Below, one piece after another: positions 27,387 through 35,551 of a stretch of DNA of 64,000 nt. Within the stretch, counting starts at the first letter, position 1; each line of letters begins with the position of its first letter. The DNA is from Oceanisphaera avium. GTDB taxonomy: Bacteria > Pseudomonadota > Gammaproteobacteria > Enterobacterales > Aeromonadaceae. The DNA is taken from NCBI RefSeq assembly GCF_002157875.1, contig NZ_CP021376.1:744001-808000 (forward strand). Reading direction: 5' to 3'. Position numbers and translations under genes: made by a program. Under the pieces are notes generated by a model. It saw nothing but the letters and a program-made list of their open reading frames with translations. It was not told the origin of the DNA and searched no databases.

Positions 27387-28961
27387 CTACGCATGCTTGA
27401 AACGCACCACTAATTCGTGAAGCTCATCCGCTACATCCTTTAAATAACTTAATGAGTCAGAAGCTTGGCTGGCACTGTCGGCACTGGAGTCTGCCAGGCC
27501 GGCAATCGTCACCACTTGGCGGTTGATGTCTTCTGCGACCTGAGCCTGCTCTTCTACGGCAGCTGCCATCTGAGTTGACATAGTAGCAATCTCGCCCACT
27601 GAGTCGGCAATACCTGCCAACATAGCGGTGCTTTCAATAACGCGCTCCACCCCAACATCAGCATGATGAGTGCCTTGCTCAGCAATGCTTACCGCTTCAG
27701 TGGCGCGCTGACTGAGCTCATGAACAATAAGATGAATTTCTTGAGTGGAGTCTTGGGTACGCTGTGCTAGGTTTCGTACTTCTTGGGCGACTACGGCAAA
27801 TCCTCGGCCCTGCTCACCGGCACGCGCCGCTTCAATAGCGGCGTTTAGCGCCAGCAGATTAGTTTGATCGGCAATTTGCTCAATCATTTGGGCCGCGCTG
27901 GCAATACGTGTGGTTTGTGCAGATAGCGCAGAGACTGAGCGACCAATATCGGACACAGTAGTACGTAGTGTTTCTATAGATTGCTTAGTTACTTCGCCAA
28001 TTTGCGTCCCTTGAGTGACTAAGGTGTTGGCGGTATCGGCCGCTAAAGCAGTATCACTCACATGACGTGATACTTCATGAATAGTCGTACTCATCTGATG
28101 CATGGCGGTAGCGACTTGTGCCGTTTCACTTTGCTGGCACTCTATTTCTAAGCGCGTATTTTTGGTTAAGCTAAGGCCTGCATCTGTTTGGGCCGTCACT
28201 TGGCGAGCAGCATGTTCAATGCGATAAATCACAGTGCCTAAATGAGATTGCTCACTCATAATGGCCACCTTTAGCGCCCCTAAGCCATCTTTATCATTGG
28301 TATAGCTTTTTACGGCTAACTCGTGGCTAAAAGCATGACTTAATAATTGCTCAAGGGAAGTCAGTGCTTTTTGTCGAGCGCGTGCTAGCCACACCCCATA
28401 AATCACGCTGCAAGAGGCCAATAACAAATGAGCACTGGAATTAAACCCCGTCTGCCATAACAGTGCCCAAGCCAGCAACGCGCAAATCAAGAGCCAATGG
28501 GGTAAGGCGAGATGGGGAAAAGCGGTCTTTTTTTGGCGGGCGTGCTGAGGGCTTAGGTTGTGTAAACGCGCATATAATCGTTCGGTGCGCTCAACATCTG
28601 CTCGTTTAGGAATAGAGCGTACCGATTCATAGCCAATAATTTCGTTGTGCCGGGTCATGGGAGTAACAAATGCATCTACCCAATAAAAATCACCGTTTTT
28701 ACAGCGATTTTTAATGATACCCATCCACGGCTTACCTCGCTTAATATGCTCCCACATCACCGCGAAGGCGGCACTCGGCATATCGGGATGGCGCACAATA
28801 TTATGGGGTTGGCCTAGTAGCTCTGCTCGGGAAAAGCCGCTCATTTCTACAAAGGCATCGTTACATTCTATTATATTGCCTTGTTTATCGGTGACGGTGA
28901 TCAGTTTCTCTAAGCCAACAAAGGGCTTTTCTCTGTCGGTAACAGGAAGATTTTTTCGCAT
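27387..28961 (-). CDS. Methyl-accepting chemotaxis protein with PAS sensor (Aer-like)
   Basis: 524 residues: an N-terminal PAS domain (about 15-120, with [25 protein letters not shown] and [13 protein letters not shown]), two closely spaced membrane helices (about 152-190) and a cytoplasmic signalling domain with the conserved tip [21 protein letters not shown] and [18 protein letters not shown]. This layout is that of Aer-type energy/redox receptors, where PAS binds FAD. No periplasmic ligand domain and no C-terminal methylesterase-tether pentapeptide. Likely aerotaxis, inferred. Confidence 0.93.
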   Translation of the reverse strand: MRKNLPVTDREKPFVGLEKLITVTDKQGNIIECNDAFVEMSGFSRAELLGQPHNIVRHPDMPSAAFAVMWEHIKRGKPWMGIIKNRCKNGDFYWVDAFVTPMTRHNEIIGYESVRSIPKRADVERTERLYARLHNLSPQHARQKKTAFPHLALPHWLLICALLAWALLWQTGFNSSAHLLLASCSVIYGVWLARARQKALTSLEQLLSHAFSHELAVKSYTNDKDGLGALKVAIMSEQSHLGTVIYRIEHAARQVTAQTDAGLSLTKNTRLEIECQQSETAQVATAMHQMSTTIHEVSRHVSDTALAADTANTLVTQGTQIGEVTKQSIETLRTTVSDIGRSVSALSAQTTRIASAAQMIEQIADQTNLLALNAAIEAARAGEQGRGFAVVAQEVRNLAQRTQDSTQEIHLIVHELSQRATEAVSIAEQGTHHADVGVERVIESTAMLAGIADSVGEIATMSTQMAAAVEEQAQVAEDINRQVVTIAGLADSSADSASQASDSLSYLKDVADELHELVVRFKHA

Positions 28962-29285
28962 GATATATTGCCTTACTACACAGAGAGTAATAACTAAATT
29001 TTAAATAATAAGTAGCGAAATTAGCCATTAAGTTAACGAGTATTTAACCGTTTTGCAGGCTAACGCTAATTTATATATGATTGAGACCGGCGTCTCAGAC
29101 TTCCCTGTGCAGATAACGGCTCACACGACGCATCATGAGCGAGTTAATTATAAATTAAAAACTCTTCACTCCCTATTTTTAATTAACTTTTTTAATGGAT
29201 AAACCAAAAGTATCTTTTAAAAAGCATATTAAACAATATTGTTTCTTGGCTAATAGCGAATGTTAAACACTAAGCAAGGAGTGGC
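28962..29285. other. Intergenic region upstream of the PAS chemoreceptor and an orphan gene
   Basis: About 320 AT-rich bases between divergent genes. A perfect interrupted palindrome TGAGAC-CGGC-GTCTCA is at 29082-29097 and could be an operator. Several T/A-rich runs near 29160-29230 may hold the promoter of the plus-strand gene. No further gene. Confidence 0.5.
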
Positions 29286-30002
29286 ATGCAGTTCGTTTTA
29301 TCTATTACTCAACCCTTAGCAAAATGGCTAGCACTCAATTTATCGCCCCCACTTGCTCAGAATGGCAAGCGCATAACGACTCAACAGCTCATCAGTGATA
29401 GCCAACAAATGGCTTGGCAATGTCATGTGTTAGCGCAAAATGGTTTACCAACATTAATATTAGCCATGGAAGCTTACAGCCGTTACGTGATTGTCTTGCC
29501 CTTTAGCGGGCCTCCTAGCCAAGCTGAGTTGGAGTACGCCTTATTAGCCCGTTGGGGTAATGAAGCGCTGCACTTAGCAATAGAGAGTGGGGCTATTAAT
29601 GATGATGAACTGCCATTAATGGTCGATGCTTTTAGCGCTCATCCTTGTCAGGCTCAGTGGATACTTAATACCGACTTAAGCATTCAAACTCACCTTAACC
29701 AAGCCGCTAATTATTTAGAGCAAGCTTTAGCAAAAGAGCCGCGCCAGCTGTTAGATGAACAAGAGTGCTATATGTTAGGTGCCAAGATGAATCAGCAACA
29801 AAAAACAGTAATGGGCGCTAATAAAAAATTTAGGCCCATGGTGCGATTTTTAACACAGACATTATATCGCTTTGGTGAGGGTTTAGCAGAGCGCGAATAT
29901 CCTAATACAAAAGTGGGTAACTTTCCTTGTCCCTATCCGCAACCCTTAATAAAGGCGAAGGTAATAAAGCTAAGTGATTATAAAAAGCAGCGCTTTAAAT
30001 AA
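29286..30002 (+). CDS. Protein of unknown function
   Basis: 238 residues, soluble, no signal peptide or membrane helix. AAGGAG seven bases before the ATG is a very good ribosome binding site, so this is a real gene. A segment TLILAMEAYSRYVIVLPF may be a beta-hairpin core shared with small DUF families, but I do not recognise it with confidence. The C-terminus is basic. It stands alone between the chemoreceptor and the tsdA pair. Confidence 0.75.
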   Translation: MQFVLSITQPLAKWLALNLSPPLAQNGKRITTQQLISDSQQMAWQCHVLAQNGLPTLILAMEAYSRYVIVLPFSGPPSQAELEYALLARWGNEALHLAIESGAINDDELPLMVDAFSAHPCQAQWILNTDLSIQTHLNQAANYLEQALAKEPRQLLDEQECYMLGAKMNQQQKTVMGANKKFRPMVRFLTQTLYRFGEGLAEREYPNTKVGNFPCPYPQPLIKAKVIKLSDYKKQRFK

Positions 30003-30068
30003 TACTTAAAATAAATCACTGATAACAATGGCGTTATTAATTACTAAATTTAATAGCATAACCATCAG

Positions 30069-30092
30069 CAGCCCGGCCACATGGGCTGGGCT
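30069..30092. terminator. Possible terminator between the orphan gene and tsdA
   Basis: CAGCCC (30069-30074 region) pairs with GGGCTG near 30086-30092, followed by TTTG. It is GC-rich with only a short T tract, so a weak terminator or a Rho-assisted one for two convergent genes. Confidence 0.4.
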
Positions 30093-30104
30093 GTTTGCCA
30101 AGGG

Positions 30105-30995
30105 CTAGTTACGAAAGTCTTTCGGACGCTTACCACTAGGAAAGTCGTAAATTTTGTCTGGATAGTCAGGTCTAGGTTGATGGGTGAAAAATTCAGCCAC
30201 ATCAACGGCATCTTGATCATCTAACACGCCGCCCTCACCCCAGTTACCCTGAGAGTTTACACCCATGGGCATATTATATTTAATAAAGGCTGCCGCTTTA
30301 TAGGTGCGTGCCATACCCGCCCCAAGATTAAATGACTCCTCCCCCCACAGCGGTGGAAACGCCATTTCGCCACTGGCATCACGAGTTCCTTCACCTTCTT
30401 TACCATGACAAGCGGCACATTGCTGAGCATAAATACGCGCCCCGCGAATAGGATCAGGGGTTAAGCTCGTATCAAGCGGGCCACTATTTTGAATTTGCAC
30501 TTTAGCGCCATGAGGCACCTCTTGCGCCAGCCATTTCATGTAGGCAATCATGGCCTGCATTTCTTTGGAGTCATCGGCTAAAGGTTTGCCATTCATGGAG
30601 CGTTGCATACAGCCATTAATTCTATCTTCTAGTTGAAAAATGCGCTCGGCTCTGGGATTCATTTGCGGAAAACTATTAACAGTATTGATATAGGGCGCAC
30701 CTTGCGGCTTTTTACCTTGTTCAATATGACAGCTATTGCAGTTCATATACGCGCCCACATAATCGGGCATTAAGCGCTTAGTTTCATTTAATAGGCGTTT
30801 ACCATAAAGAATTTGCTCACTATTTTCATGATTAGCGATGTCAGCATCTTTTGGGATCACATAATCTTGAAGCGCCTTGCCATCTTTATCGAGCACCTTA
30901 TAACGCACTTCATCGGCGACGCCCTGGCTTGCGGCCAGCATCAGCACCAGCCCTAAGGCGCTCGCAAAGCGAGATTTAAAGACGAAGTTATTCAT
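30105..30995 (-). CDS. tsdA: Thiosulfate dehydrogenase TsdA, diheme cytochrome c
   Basis: 296 residues with a signal peptide (cleavage likely after QGVA at 27). Two c-heme motifs: CNSCH (86-90) and CAACH (193-197). The RINGCMQRSMNG segment carries C129, at the place of the unusual Cys ligand of the TsdA active-site heme, and NMPMG (241-245) supplies the second heme's Met. PPLWGEESFNLGAGMAR is a family hallmark. TsdA oxidises two thiosulfates to tetrathionate in the periplasm, or reduces tetrathionate in some species. Eight-base overlap with the upstream triheme cytochrome gene. Confidence 0.9.
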   Translation of the reverse strand: MNNFVFKSRFASALGLVLMLAASQGVADEVRYKVLDKDGKALQDYVIPKDADIANHENSEQILYGKRLLNETKRLMPDYVGAYMNCNSCHIEQGKKPQGAPYINTVNSFPQMNPRAERIFQLEDRINGCMQRSMNGKPLADDSKEMQAMIAYMKWLAQEVPHGAKVQIQNSGPLDTSLTPDPIRGARIYAQQCAACHGKEGEGTRDASGEMAFPPLWGEESFNLGAGMARTYKAAAFIKYNMPMGVNSQGNWGEGGVLDDQDAVDVAEFFTHQPRPDYPDKIYDFPSGKRPKDFRN

Positions 30996-32376
30996 GTGAG
31001 CCTCCTTGAACTAACGTAATAGGCTGATCGCTTGGCAAATTAGGCGATTTATTATGTAGAAAATCACGAATATGACTCACCTGCTTGCTGGTCACCATTG
31101 GCGCTTGGTTTTGCCAACCATTACGAATAAAGTTCATCACGCTCACTAACTCTTGATTGGTTAAGTGATTAAAGGCAGGCATGGCAAAGTCCATTAAATC
31201 GTATTCATTGCTCGGCATCAGGCCACCTTCAAAGGTAATTTGGATCACCGACTGTGGATTTTTTGCAAAAACAGCAGAATTACCCGCCAAGGCAGGAAAA
31301 ATACGCGGGATGCCCTTGCCATCGGCGCGGTGACAAACCTGACAATGCTCCACATATAAGGTGGCCCCCTCATCTAAGCTTTTCCCCTCCCGTAACAGTG
31401 CGGTAGTGGTATCAGGTTTAGGGGCAAAGTTTAAAATTTTATTTTTAGCAGGCGGTAATTGCTTTAAATAACTCGCCATGGCGCTAATATCTTCGTCTTT
31501 CATATAGCGCGTACTGTGCTCAATCACCTCTGCCATGGCACCAAATGCCGCCACCGTATCGGTACGACCGGTTTTAAAAAAGAGCGCCAGCTCCTCATGG
31601 CTCCACGAAGCCAAGCCTCGGGCTTCACCCCGCAAACTCTTTGCGCGCCAACCATCGATAACAGCGCCGGCTAAAAAGTCACTGTTATCCCCGGTGGCTA
31701 AGCTCATGGCTTTTTCTTGATAAGCCAGTCCACGGGGCGTATGACAAGCGCCGCAATGACCAGGGCCTTCAACTAAGTAGGCGCCACGATTGTCTTGCTC
31801 ACTTAAACGAGCATCAACAATAAAGTCACGCTGTGGTGCAAAAATTAGCTGCCACCAGCTCATGGGCCAGCGCATATTAAGCGGCCAAGGAATGGTCGAC
31901 TCACCATTAGCTTGGGTAACAGGCGCCACGGCATGCATAAAGTAGGCGTATAAATCTCGGATATCCTCATCAGGTATGATGGCATAAGATGGATAAGGCA
32001 TCGCAGGATAGAGCGGTCGGTTATCTGGGGTAACACCATGTTTTACGGCACGATTAAAATCCGCCAAGCTGTAATGGCCAATACCGGTGTCAAAATCGGG
32101 CGTAATATTAGTACTATAAATGGCGCCAAGAGGCGTTTGCATGGCTAAGCCACCGGCATAAGGTTGGCCACCTGGGCGAGTATGACAAGCAACACAATCG
32201 GCGGTGCGGGCAATGTAGGCGCCCTTAGCAATGCTGGCGCTCGTAGCAGTGTGTTCCGTTAGCGCTAAGTCTTGGCCACGGTGTTTACTCAGAAAATGAG
32301 CGCCTATGCCCCCGACCCCACTTCCTACTATGACTAACATGGCCGCTAAGCTCAGTGCTTTTTGCATGGTTCCCAT
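30988..32376 (-). CDS. Membrane-anchored triheme cytochrome c (AdhB-like)
   Basis: 462 residues with an N-terminal hydrophobic anchor/signal (about 7-27) and three c-heme sites: CVACH (61-65), CGACH (208-212) and CQVCH (345-349). The pattern TADCVACHTRPGGQPYAGG and ITPDFDTGIG is that of the cytochrome subunits of alcohol and gluconate dehydrogenases. No such dehydrogenase is nearby; instead it overlaps tsdA by eight bases. It probably takes electrons from TsdA and passes them to the respiratory chain, in the place where the diheme TsdB stands in other species. Confidence 0.88.
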   Translation of the reverse strand: MGTMQKALSLAAMLVIVGSGVGGIGAHFLSKHRGQDLALTEHTATSASIAKGAYIARTADCVACHTRPGGQPYAGGLAMQTPLGAIYSTNITPDFDTGIGHYSLADFNRAVKHGVTPDNRPLYPAMPYPSYAIIPDEDIRDLYAYFMHAVAPVTQANGESTIPWPLNMRWPMSWWQLIFAPQRDFIVDARLSEQDNRGAYLVEGPGHCGACHTPRGLAYQEKAMSLATGDNSDFLAGAVIDGWRAKSLRGEARGLASWSHEELALFFKTGRTDTVAAFGAMAEVIEHSTRYMKDEDISAMASYLKQLPPAKNKILNFAPKPDTTTALLREGKSLDEGATLYVEHCQVCHRADGKGIPRIFPALAGNSAVFAKNPQSVIQITFEGGLMPSNEYDLMDFAMPAFNHLTNQELVSVMNFIRNGWQNQAPMVTSKQVSHIRDFLHNKSPNLPSDQPITLVQGGSHE

Positions 32377-32639
32377 TAGAAATACCTCAAGGTAGGGAAT
32401 GGCTTATTTAGCCCTAGCATGCAGCCTTAGCGCAGCCCACTCTATTGTGGTTTTCCACATTTAAGTGCGATTATTGAGCTGGCGCAAAAAAAACGTAAAT
32501 AATGGTCAAAAAATAAGCGCTGCGAGGCTATTTACCTTGTGAAAATGGCTTTTTTAGACTTAATGTTCATCCAAGAGTCGACCCTGTGGCTAGCTACAGT
32601 ATACTGGCGGTAATTTACCAATAGTGATGAGTTTTTTGA

Positions 32640-34595
32640 GTGCAGCCACTGAGTCCCGCAGAACTAAATCCGGTTTTTAACTTACCTCCCCTTCATTTAT
32701 TAAGCGAATTGCCCGTGCAATCGTTTAGTAGGCTTCAAGACAGAGCAGACTCTGCCTTTGCTACCCTGTCGGCGCTGAAAGCCATTAATCCTATTTTATT
32801 ATTAAATGGCTTTGGCGGCGTGGACTATGAAGAGCTGGTGCACGATTTGGTGGCTAAGCATGCCAACCATGCTAATTTATTTGATCTTTGTTATGCAGAA
32901 AATCTCACTCATCCGCAAAAACCCATCTGGTTAAAATTAAAAGCCGGAAGCGGTTTAGTATTTTGTGAGCTGGTGGGCCAATTATTAGAGCTTTCTTCTC
33001 GCCACCTTGACGCTGAGCATGTGGTTGAGCGCATCTTAAAAAAACAAGACCAAAACCCTAAGATTGCACATTATCTTTCGTTATTATCTCAACATGTCGC
33101 CAGCGGTGAAGGCTTTAGTCATCCCGTATTAATCAATTTAATGGTGCACCGCAGTGATAACACCATGCCCATTGTCTATGCTCGCCAATTTACGCCCGAG
33201 CAACTGTTTGGTGCTGTGCATTTTCAAACTGAACAAGGTTCAATATTTAGTCATCATCATTTATTAGAGCCGGGCTTAATCCACCAGGCGAATGGCGGCT
33301 ATTTAATCGTGCCCATTGAAGAGCTATTAGAACAGCCCAATCTGTGGTTTCGCTTAAAAAACGCCTTGATCACTCGCCAAATTGAGTGGAGTCGTCCGGC
33401 AGAAATGGCCGCATTTTATTTTCAGCCAGAAGCGCCGCCGCTTGATATTCATCTTATCTTAGTTGGGGATCGGTTAGCGGTGGCGGAGCTGTACTTATTA
33501 GACAGAGAGCTAGATACCTTGGCTTTTTTACGAGCCGATATTCTACCCGAGTGGGACGCCCAACAAGACTTGCCGGCTTACTTAAGCTGGATTGGTCATT
33601 TGTGTCATAAACATCAATTATTAGACTTAGATAAGAGTGGTGTAGAGCGCTTGTGCCGCTATAGCAGCCGACTCACGGATCATCAACATCGACTGAGCTT
33701 AGTTGAAGCACAGTTAGTGGCCATGCTACAGCTGGCAGATGTGATTGCTCGGCGTGAACAACACACGCTCATTAATGCCAGCCATATTATGCAAGCGCAG
33801 CAAGAGCAAGATTATCGTTTAAGTTATCTGGTAGAGCAGACAGATTTAGGCGTGCGCGATGGCCAATATTTAATGCAAACCCAAGGCCAAGCCGTAGGGC
33901 AAATTAATGGCTTATCGGTTATTCAAATTACCGGTCATCCTTATGACTTTGGCGAGCCGGTGCGCTTAACCGCCACTGTGCACCTTGGCGATGGTGATGT
34001 CTCTGATATAGAGCGCAAAGCAGAATTAGCGGGTCATATCCATGCTAAGGCGATGATGATTATTCACGGCTATTTAGCTAATTTATTTGGCGCCGAGCAC
34101 CCTTCCCCTTTGTCGGCCAATTTAGTGTTTGAGCAGTCTTATCATGAAATAGACGGTGACAGCGCTTCATTAACCGGCTTGTGCGCCTTATTATCTGCCT
34201 TAGCAAAAGAGCCTATTTATCAGCACTTTGCGGTAACTGGTGCCCTAGATCAGTTTGGTAATGTAGAGCCCGTAGGCGGGGTCAATGAAAAAATTGAAGG
34301 CTTTTACCGACTGTGTAAATTGCAAGGCTTAACCGGCAAGCAAGGTATTATTTTACCTCTTAGTAACCGATTACAATTAAACTTATCTGATGAAGTAGCC
34401 GCGGCGGTCAGCGCGGGGCAGTTTCATATTTATCCCGTGGCGCATGTGGTACAAGCCATAGAATTACTCACCGGTTGTGAAGCCGGTGATATTGAGCAAG
34501 CCGACACTTTATTTGGGCGTATTCGCGAGCGACTCGATGAACTTAATGGTCATGGAGTTGAGCACGGATTTTTCCGGCGCTGGTTTCAACGCTAG
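32640..34595 (+). CDS. ycbZ: Lon-family protease YcbZ (LonH-like)
   Basis: 651 residues starting with GTG. The C-terminal S16 protease domain has the catalytic dyad S508 (DGDSAS) and K551 (GGVNEKIEG), 43 residues apart as in Lon. The central ATPase-like part has LIHQANGGYLIVPIEELL but no clean Walker A, as in YcbZ. It lies just before fabA as in E. coli. The natural substrates are poorly known; reports connect YcbZ with ribosome biogenesis. Start codon uncertain because of the GTG. Confidence 0.9.
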   Translation: MQPLSPAELNPVFNLPPLHLLSELPVQSFSRLQDRADSAFATLSALKAINPILLLNGFGGVDYEELVHDLVAKHANHANLFDLCYAENLTHPQKPIWLKLKAGSGLVFCELVGQLLELSSRHLDAEHVVERILKKQDQNPKIAHYLSLLSQHVASGEGFSHPVLINLMVHRSDNTMPIVYARQFTPEQLFGAVHFQTEQGSIFSHHHLLEPGLIHQANGGYLIVPIEELLEQPNLWFRLKNALITRQIEWSRPAEMAAFYFQPEAPPLDIHLILVGDRLAVAELYLLDRELDTLAFLRADILPEWDAQQDLPAYLSWIGHLCHKHQLLDLDKSGVERLCRYSSRLTDHQHRLSLVEAQLVAMLQLADVIARREQHTLINASHIMQAQQEQDYRLSYLVEQTDLGVRDGQYLMQTQGQAVGQINGLSVIQITGHPYDFGEPVRLTATVHLGDGDVSDIERKAELAGHIHAKAMMIIHGYLANLFGAEHPSPLSANLVFEQSYHEIDGDSASLTGLCALLSALAKEPIYQHFAVTGALDQFGNVEPVGGVNEKIEGFYRLCKLQGLTGKQGIILPLSNRLQLNLSDEVAAAVSAGQFHIYPVAHVVQAIELLTGCEAGDIEQADTLFGRIRERLDELNGHGVEHGFFRRWFQR

Positions 34596-34613
34596 AGTGA
34601 TCGGACTTGTCTG

Positions 34614-34629
34614 GCGAACAAGTGTTCGC
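34614..34629 (+). promoter_or_regulatory. FabR-like operator upstream of fabA
   Basis: GCGAACA-AG-TGTTCGC is a perfect 7-bp inverted repeat with a 2-bp centre, about 60 bases before the fabA ATG. It resembles the FabR operator found upstream of fabA and fabB in gammaproteobacteria, where FabR represses unsaturated fatty acid genes. The promoter is presumably just downstream. FabR itself is not in the window. Confidence 0.7.
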
Positions 34630-34688
34630 TAAAGTGACGCCAATTTATCATCTAGGCCTATGCCTGAACCCAATGGAATATTAACACC

Positions 34689-35234
34689 ATGTCTGAACAA
34701 CAACTGCCATCACAAAAAGAGCTGGGCAAGCACAGCTTTACCCGCGAAGAACTCTTAGCCTGTAGCCAAGGTGAATTATTTGGCCCTGGCAATAGCCAGC
34801 TGCCTGCCCCTAATATGCTGATGATGGATCGCATTACTCAGATCTCTGATGATGGCGGTATTCACGGTAAAGGCGAAATCATTGCCGAGTTAGATATTAA
34901 TCCTGACTTATGGTTTTTCGGCTGTCATTTCCCCGGTGACCCCGTAATGCCAGGCTGCTTAGGCTTAGATGCCATGTGGCAGCTGGTCGGTTTTTTCTTA
35001 GGTTGGAAAGGCGGCCCTGGCAAAGGACGGGCACTGGGTGTGGGTGAAGTGAAATTTACCGGCCAAATTTTACCGACCTCTAAAAAAGTAACCTATAAAA
35101 TCACCTTAAAGCGCGTTATTTGGCGCAAGCTCATCATGGGTATCGCCGATGGTACAGTAGAAGTAGACGGTCGTGTTATCTATGAAGCAAAAGACTTAAA
35201 AGTTGGCTTGTTTACCGATACGTCTAGCTTCTAA
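34689..35234 (+). CDS. fabA: 3-hydroxydecanoyl-ACP dehydratase/isomerase FabA
   Basis: 181 residues (172 in E. coli). FabA dehydrates 3-hydroxydecanoyl-ACP and isomerises the trans-2 product to cis-3, the branch point to unsaturated fatty acids. Catalytic H80 ([14 protein letters not shown]) and D94 (GCLGLDAMW) are present. The extra residues are at the N-terminus. Preceded by a FabR-like operator and followed by a strong terminator, so it is a single-gene unit. Confidence 0.97.
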   Translation: MSEQQLPSQKELGKHSFTREELLACSQGELFGPGNSQLPAPNMLMMDRITQISDDGGIHGKGEIIAELDINPDLWFFGCHFPGDPVMPGCLGLDAMWQLVGFFLGWKGGPGKGRALGVGEVKFTGQILPTSKKVTYKITLKRVIWRKLIMGIADGTVEVDGRVIYEAKDLKVGLFTDTSSF

Positions 35235-35261
35235 CTTGGCTTACTATCAGTAACTAGCTAA

Positions 35262-35290
35262 GATCCCCGCCCTGTGCGGGGCTTTTTATT
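35262..35290 (+). terminator. Terminator of fabA
   Basis: CCCCGC (35265-35270) pairs with GCGGGG (35276-35281), followed by a T run. Confidence 0.88.
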
Positions 35291-35465
35291 ATCTAGAACA
35301 AAAGAAGATACCGAGGCAAGCTCGGTATGACAAGGGTATGTCTGTCCGTCATCCTGAACTTGATTCAGGATCTGTTCTTGCTTTTATTATCTAGCATAAA
35401 ACCAGCTACCGAGACGAGTTCGATATGACGAGGGAATGCATTAGCCGTCGTTCTGATGTTTACTA
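35287..35465. repeat. Duplicated intergenic repeat with inverted-repeat cores
   Basis: Two diverged copies of a roughly 97-bp unit. Both begin with TTATTATCTAG followed some bases on by TACCGAG, and contain a TATGAC-AGGG segment. Copy one has two hairpins: ATACCGAG/CTCGGTAT (35308-35328) and ATCCTGAA/TTCAGGAT (35351-35371); copy two is degraded. It looks like a dispersed intergenic hairpin element inserted between fabA and uup; no gene is encoded in the 317-base gap. Confidence 0.6.
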
Positions 35466-35487
35466 GTGGCTGCGTTATATTACAGAG

Positions 35488-35521
35488 TAAAAAAACAGCC
35501 TCATGTGTGGCATGAGGCTGT
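35488..35521 (-). terminator. Terminator of uup
   Basis: ACAGCCTCATG (35495-35505) pairs with CATGAGGCTGT (35511-35521), with a run of T after it when read on the minus strand. Confidence 0.88.
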
Positions 35522-35551
35522 GTAAACTTTTATTAAATAATACTATAAAAA

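Noticed and set aside
27387..28961. Classical periplasmic-sensing chemoreceptor
   Set aside because: The two membrane helices are close together with no periplasmic domain; sensing is by the N-terminal PAS domain.
30105..32376. Alcohol or gluconate dehydrogenase operon
   Set aside because: The triheme protein looks like such a cytochrome subunit, but no catalytic dehydrogenase gene is near and the partner gene is TsdA by its motifs.
32640..34595. Standard Lon protease
   Set aside because: Wrong length and no clean Walker A; the position before fabA and the domain pattern fit YcbZ.
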